A DNA stretch of 64,000 nucleotides from Lyophyllum atratum (lineage: Eukaryota; Basidiomycota; Agaricomycetes; Agaricales; Lyophyllaceae): NCBI GenBank assembly GCA_014905825.1, contig JACGCN010000017.1:186001-250000 (forward strand). The letters run 5' to 3'. Made by a program: the position numbers and the translations under genes. Each line of letters begins with the position of its first letter. Position 1 is the first letter of the stretch. Positions 35,474 through 44,102 of this stretch are shown piece by piece. Below the pieces are notes generated by a model. The model saw only the letters and a list, made by a program, of their open reading frames with translations, made no database searches and had not been told where the DNA came from.

Positions 35474-35864
35474 ATGAAAATCACTTGGTGCATTATCATC
35501 CCTCTTTTCGCGGCAGCAGGGGGTATTTTTGCTGCCCCGCTCCGAGGCTGCAAGCTCCATCCACGCGGCGCGCTATACATCGACCCATTGCATCGTAAGT
35601 TAGCCCGTCCGCATTCAACTGGGTATTGATGATATCATCCTAATCAAGCGCCAATCCCACCTGCCAAGATTTCAGGAGAGAGTACTCTGAAGAATTGGGA
35701 TGGCACGAACGGCGTGAAACCTGCGACAAAGAATCCATCGAACGGTACGTCTTTATGATCTGTACGATGCAGTATGACACATGTTAACGTGTTTGGGAAA
35801 TGAAGCATACGTACGCCCCCCAAAAGGTCCGCAAGAGATCAACTGGAACTGTATAACCCAGTAG
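35474..35864 (+). CDS. Small secreted protein, three exons
   Basis: Exons 35474-35594, 35676-35744 and 35806-35864 total 249 nt, giving 82 residues plus a stop. The first exon encodes a strong signal peptide (MKITWCIIIPLFAAAGGIFA, cleavage probably near FAAP). The mature part is about 60 residues, with two cysteines (GCKLHP near the start and NWNCITQ at the end), rich in Pro, Lys and Asn. Introns are 81 and 61 nt with GTAAGT and GTACGT donors and the three exons share one frame. No family recognised; size and signal fit an effector-like or cell-wall secreted protein. Confidence rests on consistent splicing and the signal sequence. Confidence 0.55.
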
Positions 35865-36334
35865 GGGCTTTGTTCGTACAGAGAGCGTCGTGATGGTTTT
35901 GGAATCCCAGAGGCCTCTGAGAGCCTCTCAGGTAGGCCACTTGGCGATGAGTGACGTTGTCGAGCTCCTTCACTGTAGAAGAATAAAATCCCAGTAAAAT
36001 CATGCTGACTGTGTACCTTGTTCATGGAAGTGATGATACTTACCCATGGCATGCCTCGATGGCCCAAGGTCCGAACAGTTTCTTCTATGTTCCAACTTGC
36101 GCATGTGTTTTTGTGCGTTTAGTGATAGCCTAAGTTTTACCTCTGCTTCAGTGTTACCGTGTTTGTCGTGAAATCTTACGAGTTGCCACGTGCGTCAACA
36201 CTTGTGAGGATGAGGGGGAGGAGCCGCAACCGAAATATTTGTGCAGTGTAGTCAATGTCCGGGTGTACATATCAAATGTCCAAAAGTCCACTCTAATCCA
36301 AGTCCAAATCAGGGTATATAAGCGTCCAGTCTAG
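35865..36334. other. Intergenic, ends in a TATA-like element
   Basis: No gene seen. GGTATATAAGC at about 36313-36323 is a strong TATA-box match directly before the 80-bp tandem repeat and could drive a transcript to the right. Confidence 0.4.
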
Positions 36335-36491
36335 CGCGTCCATATGCGAGAGCCAGTATCAAGTCTAAGTCCGAGCCGAAGCATAATCGAAATCCGGATC
36401 CTTGCGTTCCGTAGCGCGTCCAATGCAAGAGCCGATATCAAGTCCAAGTCCGAGCCGAAGCATAATCAAATCCGGTTCCATGCGTTCCTTG
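36335..36491. repeat. Two-copy tandem repeat, about 80 bp unit
   Basis: Unit 1 at 36335-36414 and unit 2 at 36415-36491 both begin CGCGTCCA and share AAGTCCGAGCCGAAGCATAA and TGCGTTCC. They differ by a few substitutions and small deletions. The repeat follows a TATA-like element by about 12 bp. Confidence 0.8.
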
Positions 36492-36544
36492 TTTCTCGAG
36501 TGTTGGAGTATTTTTGTCGTGTTTCAGAGCGGCCGCCATCGTCA

Positions 36545-37600
36545 GGTTTGTTCTTCCTTCAAGATTCCCCTCCTCCCTTCCCGCGCGTCGCCAGCGACCG
36601 GTATCCCCCTTTCGTTCAAGTCCGTCCAGTGCAAGACCCAGCCCGCCCAGCCCAATAATGCTCCATCTTCCGCGTTCATGTCGCCCTGGTTCCCCGCCTT
36701 GGCCTAGCTATGAAGGAGAGGGAAGGAGGAAACGAATGCAGATGAATGACGACAAGCACTAACCTTCGGCGTGGGACCTGGCGACCGTCACGTCCATACC
36801 GAGAGTCTTCCATCCATCCTTGGTTAATCGCCCTGTCGTCCCATTTCTCTGCCCGTTACCTATCTGTTCAAAGAGAGAAGGAAAAGAAAGGGATGTCAGT
36901 GCCGATGAACGTCGGCGAGCACTGACCTTTGGCCCAGAACCGAATACCCAGCACGCTCCAAGCCCTCTGCCTCCCATCCGCATTTCATCCCTGGTCTGTT
37001 GTCCTCGTTCCATTTCAAGAGCTTCAGCGCGATGGTTGAGCTTGACCTGATGCGGACAACCGGACAAAAATGAAAATGGACAATGGACCAGGGATGCAAA
37101 GGGGTTGGAAAGCAGTGGCCATGGGCGTGATGGTTATCGGGGTTTACGCCAAAGGTCAGTAGTCGCTGACGTTCGTCTTCGCTGACATCAGACCTTTCTT
37201 CTTCCTCTCTCTTTCCACAGCTAGGTCAGGGGCGGTGCCATTCTATCCCTAGTCCATCGTCCGTCGTCCATCTTCCCGTCGTCCTGCTGCCTCGCCTATG
37301 ACTTGGCTAGATAGGGGGAAGAATCTCAGCACACGGAGCGGTATCTGTCAACGTACCTTCAGCGCAGAAGCCCATACCCGTCACACCTTGCCGTCTCATG
37401 CGGAGACATTCCATCCCTGGTGCATCGTCGATTTCCTCTCGTCCTGTTACCCCGCATGTGACCTGCGTAGAAAGGGAGAAGTAAATCGAGGTATCTCAAC
37501 ACGCGATGTGAGACACACAAGAACTTACATCCAGGGCGAACACGTCCTACGGCGTCTGATCTCTGCACTGCAGCCGCGCCTGTGAACTACAGATGTCAGA
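36545..37600 (-). repeat. Array of exon/intron-like cassettes, mostly minus strand, one inverted copy
   Basis: On the minus strand, exon-like blocks of 100-120 nt alternate with introns of 50-66 nt bearing proper donors and acceptors: introns 37528-37463, 37356-37307, 36926-36864 and 36763-36708; exons 37462-37357, 37046-36927 and 36863-36764. The exon blocks resemble each other (words like GGACCAGGGATGGAATG and an end of GCC-A/G-AAAG before the donor). A plus-strand copy ends at 37154 with intron 37155-37220. Exons 37046-36927 and 36863-36764 join into one open frame. I recognise no protein family, so this may be a repeat-built gene, a decayed transposon part or a spliced noncoding RNA. Confidence 0.5.
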
Positions 37601-38654
37601 TGCTCTCTTCGACGGGGAATAGGGGAGTACTATTACGTATATAACGTAACTCCTGCAGCGCGCTTTGTACTTGGACTCGACGGGTGATTCAGTTGCGGGC
37701 GGGGCAGAGCGAACGATGCGGTGCGGGCCGGTGGATCCTGGAAAAGAAGAGAAGATTAGTGCAGATGACGACTTCGTTGCACCAGACTAGAAAGGTGTGA
37801 TAGCACTACTTATTCGCAGAGGAAGCAAGAGGTCTAGCCGCTTGAGGGTTTGGTATACAGGCGGGGATGGTGATACGGCCTGGCAGGGGGGTGGGGGCAA
37901 TCGACGAACGGGGCGCGGCGGAATGCGAAGGGGAGTTCTAGATATGATAACGACCAGAGATCAGTGTAGGCTGGACATAACCTCGAAACGTACTAGAAAG
38001 GACAAGTATCAGAATACGATCGCAAACGTAAGAAGAATTTATGGAGACTCCTTTTTTATGAGGCAATGATTGGGTCGGGTGAGGACAACAGTTCGTTGGG
38101 GAATGACGTGTCTGAGCGGGGTCGCAATTGGATACTGGTGAAAGTGATACGATGGGGCGGTGGGGCTGCGCCATAGGAATGTGACCTGAAGACAACATAT
38201 TAGCCATCGATTGGAATAACTACATAAAAGAGGGTCAATCTATACCGCCCTTTTGAAGGAGCGGAATGAAGAAAGGCATATAGTGGCGCGAGAGTACGCG
38301 GCTGGTCGATGCTTGCGCCGGGGGTTGCGATGGGCGAGGGGCGGTGTTTAGTTGTGATCTGAGTAGACATGGAACTTGAGTATATCAGATATCTGAGCGA
38401 CTTGAGGTCAACAGGGATCTAGAAAAAGAAGAAAAGGGGGTCAACATCGGCGGAGGCAGTGCGACGAGTGAGGGCGGCGTGGGGGAGCGAGCGGGACGTG
38501 GAGCGAGCGGGGGATCGGTTGTTGCAGCATCTAAAAAAATATCAGCCTAAGGTAAGACAAGTGAACCACAGACCTGTACAAGTTGAGAAAAGGGGTCCTA
38601 TAAATACATAATGTCAGCCTCGCCACCATAGACCGTCGCCAGCGACGATCCACA
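37601..38654. other. Gene-poor stretch, possibly more degenerate cassette sequence
   Basis: No supported gene. TTACGTATATAACGTAA (37634-37650) is a near-perfect palindrome. A segment near 37740-37780 (GCAGATGACGAC) resembles the intron part of the cassette array, suggesting an older copy. Confidence 0.35.
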
Positions 38655-39290
38655 TCAACAATCATCCTCTTCCTCCTCCATAATGCGAACGAGTCGATGC
38701 CCCACGTGGTAATGATTGTCCTCGCGCCAACGCTGGAGGGGTATAGCATCGTACCAGGCCCTGACTGGGGTGTTCCGGCGGTTACATTTGGCGATACCAA
38801 CAGTCCGAGTGATAGTCGACACCCTCTTGAGCGGCCGTTTAGCGCCAAACACGATGTACTCTCCATCGTCCGTGTAGCGGAACTTGTACGGCGCGTCGTC
38901 GCTCTCATCGTCTTCCGAGGTCGTCACCCATGAATCGGCGGACATTTCAGAAAGCGAGGACGACATAGATGAGCTGCCTCCGAGGTCGCTCTCAGAGCCG
39001 GCGATTGTTGGCCACGAGAGAACCGCCGAGAACTCGTCCAGGTGTGACGCCCCTGTTGTCGGGAAGAACCCATCAGGAATCGGTGACGGTAAGAAGGGTA
39101 AAATAAAGCCATGAACGCCGACAGTACTAGCATCCCACCAGTGGACGGCTAATCGGTGAGGGACTGGGGGTCCTTTAACGAGGATAGGGGCTGGGCTGAC
39201 GAGGTTGGAGTTATGCCTGCATAACGATGGCGCTGGGGCAGTAGGAGCGTCGCCAATGAGTTTACGGATCACGTCGAAGACGGAGATCAT
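38655..39290 (-). CDS. Hypothetical acidic protein, single exon
   Basis: 211 codons, uninterrupted, from MISVFDVIRKLIGDAP to a Glu-run C-terminus (MEEEEDDC). The middle is Ser/Asp/Glu-rich (SSSMSSSLSEMS, SEDDESDD), followed by a more ordered-looking stretch (FRYTDDGEYIVFGAKRP) and a Trp/His-containing end (WREDNHYHVGHRL). I recognise no domain. Length and amino-acid composition support a real gene, but lack of introns and gene-poor surroundings leave doubt. Possibly a lineage-specific nuclear protein. Confidence 0.45.
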   Translation of the reverse strand: MISVFDVIRKLIGDAPTAPAPSLCRHNSNLVSPAPILVKGPPVPHRLAVHWWDASTVGVHGFILPFLPSPIPDGFFPTTGASHLDEFSAVLSWPTIAGSESDLGGSSSMSSSLSEMSADSWVTTSEDDESDDAPYKFRYTDDGEYIVFGAKRPLKRVSTITRTVGIAKCNRRNTPVRAWYDAIPLQRWREDNHYHVGHRLVRIMEEEEDDC

Positions 39291-40545
39291 CGGATCTGAG
39301 CTTTATGTAGAGGGGTGAGTTATAGAGTGTCTTTTAAGCGTAGTAGTGGGTGTATAGGATCAAGGAATAGGTGCAGTCCAAGTCAAAACGAGGAAGGGAT
39401 TTATATGGGATCACGTGATCGCGTTAAACATGTGAAACGTTTAACTACAGACCCACGTCGCGCGATTGAGTGTCGCTGTCAGATAATTTCGATAGCGCAA
39501 GCCTATTTCTGGATGAGTCAACATCGCTGGTAATTCAGTGGAAAAGGAAACAGTTGAATAGAGGGCAGGAAAACATAACTAGATACATTGGTAACCAATT
39601 GATAGCTCCCACAGCCACTAGGCTCGATTCGTCGTCGGAAAAGTTACGCAGATTGGCTTGAGCTCAGGAGAGCGAGAGAAAACATCCAATGGAGTAGATG
39701 TTATGCCTGCTGAGGACATCGTACAATGGGGGCAGCACTGGCGACGTCAGCACTCACATTAACAGATTTGCTGCTGATGGAAAAAATTGCAAGAACATAC
39801 CACCGTAAAGCAGGTTGTGCTCATCATGGGCCTTCATCATGATAAGCACAAGTTGGTGCTAATCATGAAAATATATAAGCCATGGGAAAGACAGTAGTAC
39901 ACCTGGCATCGAGCTCGGGACGTATATTAGGCAGGCCAAGAGACTCGTTGGTGTTTGAGAGGATACGGCATATGCGTGGTTGAGAATATATCCTGTTTCA
40001 GACAGTCGGTAGCTAGATCAAGACACGACTAGAGAGACAAACCTCATTGAAGTTGGGCATAGTAATTAGGCTCATCACCTGTATTAGAGCTAAGAGCTGG
40101 GACACTCTTAAAGATCATAGTCGCTGGGAGTGCAAGCATACGACAATCAAAGGACCTCGGCGGCGTTGCTCGAATCTGGTGAGACCTGGTCGTGGATACA
40201 CGAGGAATGGTTGTGGTACACGATGGTGGTCTGCAGTGGCAGCCGACGGTGCCACCCGATTGAACCGAAGTGCGACTTAGCCGGGTTGTGGCCGAGTTGT
40301 TTGGATCAGATAACCACGTGGGGGGCCGTCCTCGGTTCCTGTCATTCACGTCAGACTCAGTATAGTGTCGACACTTTTGGCACAGTGTTATCATTGGCAC
40401 TGTGAGATACTCTTCCTTCTTCAAGGGACTCTTTCACAGCTCATGCCCGCGATCTATCAGTATCACTTATGGTTCACACTCCAACTGGACTCCACGAATA
40501 TCACTGCCCGCGCGGCGTACAATCTCGATCATCTTCCCCGCCGCC
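39291..40545. other. Intergenic, no gene seen; TATA-like element near 39870
   Basis: About 1.25 kb without supported coding sequence. ATATATAAGCC at about 39871 resembles a promoter; related words (ATAAGCACAAG, TGCTCATCATG, TGCTAATCATG) repeat just upstream. I looked for LTR ends with a matching target duplication and did not find a pair. The 8-bp target site CCGCCGCC of the adjacent MITE lies at the right end (40538-40545). Confidence 0.4.
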
Positions 40546-41176
40546 TAGGGTTCTGTGTAAAACGACGAGTTTTATACCACGTGTAATTTACATAGGTAAT
40601 TTACAGTAATTTACATGTTTTATACAAATCCAGAATCCAGCCATGTAAAAAACCCCTGCTCAGATTTTCGACCAGTGTCGAGCTTGTCAACTTCATTGAT
40701 CTCAGACAGCTCTTTCGCCACATCTTTGCACTGCTGTACAGTTTTCTTGCGGCCGATCCCGTAGTTAAAGCCAAATTGACAAAAGCTGTTGGTTGTGTGG
40801 TCCAGGCGAGTGCAGATGAGGGAGATTCGGAGGCGAGTTTGCTCTCCAATCATGCCGGATATGACCCATCAATAATTCATTCTGTACCAGATTTTTTTGA
40901 TCTGGACTAGGTATTTCCTCCCGGAGATGTTTATTGGGCGTCTCCAGGCGTCTCCTTGCTTGCCTCAAGCTTGCCTGCCTCTTGGGGTCTCCCTGCGATT
41001 CGATTCAACCGAATCAACGGCCCTCGATGTGTTTTTTTCCTGGAAAATTCAATTACCACGTGTATTTAGAAAAATTTGTATTTTACATCGTAATTTACCT
41101 TATTTACATTGGCTAAATTCCCAGCTGGTAATTTACCGACTTAGTTACACCCCTCGGAGTTTTACACAGAACCCTA
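40546..41176. mobile_element. Non-autonomous hAT-type element (MITE), 631 bp
   Basis: The ends are perfect 18-bp terminal inverted repeats beginning TAGGGTTCTGTG (40546-40563 and, inverted, 41159-41176). Directly outside both ends is the same 8 bp CCGCCGCC (40538-40545 and 41177-41184), the target duplication length of hAT transposons; TAGGG-type ends also fit hAT. Clusters of GTAATTTAC/GTAAATTAC words lie just inside each end, like subterminal transposase-binding repeats. No transposase is encoded, so it must be mobilised in trans. The inner part holds a short minus-strand open frame (GIGRKKTVQQCKDVAKEL) of unknown origin. Confidence 0.85.
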
Positions 41177-41340
41177 CCGCCGCCAAACACGCAACTTACT
41201 CCAACTTGGCCTGGGATGTCGATGACTTATGTGACCCAGTATATTTTTGGATGTCTCTATGTCTCTACCGCTCCTCCTCGTCCTTCAACTACGTCTCATC
41301 CCGCCCTTTGTATGAGATTTACAAGTGCTTTGCCGTCTTC

Positions 41341-41621
41341 CTCGCGCCAATGTGGGCTCGTAGTCCGCGTTCCATCTCCTTGAGAACATGCTCTATGGTT
41401 CGTTTCATCAAGGATGTGAAATAATGATTGGCAGTTCTCGTATCCCTCTGATGTCGCTTTGACCGAAGATCGACGGCTTCTCTCGCGCCAATGTGTACTC
41501 TTAGCCCGTCTTTCTTTCCTTGAGAACATTCTCTGTGATTCGTTTCATCAAGGATGTGCAATAATGATTGGCAGTTCTCATATCCCTTTGATGTCGCTTT
41601 TATCGAAGATCAACGCCTTTT
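41341..41621. repeat. Two-copy tandem repeat, 141-bp period
   Basis: Copies begin with CTCGCGCCAATGTG at 41341 and 41482 and share long blocks such as TTCGTTTCATCAAGGATGTG and AATAATGATTGGCAGTTCTC, with about one change per ten bases. A third truncated start (TCTCGCGCC) is at about 41637. Minus-strand open frames run through both copies and repeat a peptide containing HIGAR and LDETNH, so the unit could be coding, but neither flank supports a gene. Confidence 0.75.
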
Positions 41622-41976
41622 TCGACGCCCCGCAGATCTCGCGCCCTCTAGTCTAAAATTTTCGCTGTCGGGTCTGGGAACTTTTCGTACAACCGTTTTT
41701 ATGGTTTGACACCACCCACGGGCAGCAGATGTCTGCGATGGGTTCTCAGTATGATTGCTCCGCGTTTGGATTGAGAGCGTCTTTGATGTCGAGGATCTAT
41801 GGCGATACGGTGCTGATTCACTTGGAATCCTCATCTTGTCCAACAAAGAATGATAGCTGCGATAGCGGGCATAGATTCATGTGAGCTTACTTTATGGGGA
41901 GCTGCCTATTTTATAAAGGTGTCCCTTGAAGGACCATGAGCCAGTCAGTCCTTGTGTGCCACCCACTGCTATAAAT
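41622..41976. other. Upstream region of the membrane protein gene
   Basis: About 355 bp without a supported gene. An A/T-rich TTTATAAAG at about 41911 lies about 65 bp before the next start codon and may be its TATA box. Confidence 0.4.
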
Positions 41977-43505
41977 ATGACCCCCGATGAGGTTGTTGTC
42001 GCTGAACACCTACGAATCTCACTCATAAACGATGTCACACTCTTCGTTCCAGTATCGCTGGCATACGGTACAGTCTTATGCCCATTGACTGCATTTTTGC
42101 TTACGGATCGACTAGGAACTTTTCTTTATTTATTCTGCCACTCGAGCTCTATATTCATGTGAGTTTATGATAACGTGCACTCCTGTGCACTCATCGATGA
42201 TGGTTGATTTTTTTTCGCTTGTACAGACGCCGTGGACTGCGTTCCTGGCCAACGAGAGTCATGTTCATGACATCTCTTACGACTGTCATCTTTGCGGGCA
42301 TACAGTGGGCAATAGGTTTAGCGTCGTTCATTCTCCATATCAAGGCATCGTTCCCCGAGGATCTGTCCCGGTTTGGGGATCCATCAAGACTGGCAGCCAT
42401 GAATGTTCAACTTTTCCCTTTGCGTGTGACTATAAATTTGGTTGACCAGCTTGCGGTATGGGATCGCCACAGCGGATAGAGTATACCATATATTCATTCT
42501 CTGCCATAGATTTACATCAGTGACGGGGTGGTTATCTGGAGGGCTTGGGTTCTCTTCCCCGAGGAATGGTGGATGATGGTCGTTCCTGTGGCGCTTTTGG
42601 TCGCGTCGATAGGTATGTAACTTCATCATTCATTGGCTCATGAGTATTGAACAATTTCATGCGTCCTCCAAGCCTCCGGTCTGGCATATGTTGCGCTCAT
42701 GTCATCTGTAGCCACGTTCATTGCTGTCTCGAACAGAGAACCGGTGCCAGCCATGAAACTCGTCACCGCAAATATGGCTCTTTCGTTCGCCACGAACGTC
42801 GCCGCAACGGTTCTGATTGCCTACAAGCTGTGGTAAGCATAGCGTTTTTTTTATGTTGCTGTTGCTCGATGTGAACCGCTGGCTAGGTCTCACCGAAAGG
42901 TCGTTGGAGTTAACAAACATGGCTCACTTTCTGCCGTCCAAAAGATCCTGGTTATGCTCATCGAGTCAGGAATAATATACTGTGGTGTCCAGGTAAACCC
43001 CGAAACCCCTTATACAGTATGATGAAATTAATGTCTGTTCTTCTAGTTGGCACGGTTGATCCTATACTGCAGTCCTGGCACATTGCTTTCGACGCGATAT
43101 TTCGTCTCGGAGGTGGCTGTGGCTTTAGCCACAGTAGCAACGGTTCGTTCCATTCCGAAGTTCTCACAAAGAAGGAGATCCTGATGAACTTCGCAGGGCA
43201 TATACCCTACCGTGGTCATCATGTTCGTGAATCAGCAACGCACGATCGTGGAGTGCTTCGGATTCGAGCCTTCGCTAGCGGATAAGAAACTGCCAACGAA
43301 AGATGTCGAGGGTCGCGTAGCGACGCCGGGCCACCTTTCCTTTGCATCACCTCAGAGTGTGGGGGCTACTCATATTGGGTCGCTTCGACCGCAGAGGTCT
43401 GATTTATCGTCGACCGAGGGTGGAGCCAATGTCTTTTCTTTGGAAAAGCGTTCCTTGGTTGAGAGCGAAATCGTCTCTGGACAAACAAAATCTTCCCCAT
43501 TCTGA
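41977..43505 (+). CDS. Polytopic membrane protein, probably seven spans, Agaricomycete family of unknown function
   Basis: Starts MTPDEVVVAEHLRISLIND and continues through about six short introns. Hydrophobic segments: DVTLFVPVSLAYG, LTTVIFAGIQWAIGLASF, VVIWRAWVLFPEEW with the following VVPVALLVAS, VALMSSVATFIAVS, ALSFATNVAATVLIAYKLW, KILVMLIESGIIYCGVQ and VAVALATVATAIYPTVVIM. The cytoplasmic tail is Ser/Lys-rich and ends GQTKSSPF. The SDGVVIWRAW block is typical of a large family of basidiomycete integral membrane proteins without assigned role; the layout is receptor-like but no ligand or G-protein link is shown. Start is the ATG closest to the first span. Confidence 0.72.
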
Positions 43506-43775
43506 GATCTGCAGGGCTCAGCGCTCAAGCTTCAAATTTGAGATATCCTACCTATGTACTACAACTACAATTACATATCTATTTCCGTTGTAAAGTAATC
43601 CGCTAAATTGGAGTCCGATCACGACATAACTCGCAGCAAGCAGAGCGGGTTGGTACCAATGATGCAAATGTTGCAATGACTACTCGAAATCTACAGAACT
43701 TGGACCTCTTTATCGTCGCCCTCAGAGACTTTGCAGTCTTTGACGTCGTGATGTTCGAACTCGATTATGAGAGGG
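43506..43775. other. Intergenic, no feature recognised
   Basis: Follows the membrane protein stop codon and precedes the AKR relic. No gene is visible; the stretch before the relic may be more of the decayed AKR but cannot be aligned by eye. Confidence 0.4.
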
Positions 43776-43960
43776 CGACCGGCACAAGCCCAACGTTAAG
43801 CCGGCGTACATCTAGTGCAGTGGCCAGGTTCAAAAGCTCGCAGACCTGCAAACGGACTATATCGACCTCTGCTATGTACCAGCACGGCGTCAATCTTGAG
43901 GTGCCCGTCGAGCTCGCCGTGACTCCTGGAGACAGTGCGGCCGGCTGTTAAAAGCGAAAG
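43776..43960 (+). pseudogene. Decayed aldo-keto reductase fragment
   Basis: The stretch encodes, in interrupted frames, KPNVKPAYI, then a stop, LQTDYIDLCY and, after a frameshift, sequence matching the DNA for HRVDPEVPIEVVLETLRP of the tandem AKR genes (CACGGCGTCAATCTTGAGGTGCCCGTCGAG region). Only the central part, about 150 bp, is left, with at least one stop and frame changes. It is a relic of a fourth copy of the 30-35 kb AKR family, about 9 kb from the array and in the same orientation. Confidence 0.7.
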
Positions 43961-44102
43961 GATGGAAGAATATCAAGTCGTTACTTGCCATGTTTGTGGA
44001 AGTGATGAAATCCGAGACCTGACCTGGCGTTATTTGTACATATGTTGCTACAGCTTCTCGCTCTTAGAAAATTGATCCCAACGTACTTCATACAAGTCGT
44101 CA

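Noticed and set aside
39690..40090. Solo LTR suggested by a TATA element and a TGTTA start
   Set aside because: No matching TA-ACA type end and no direct target duplication could be found.
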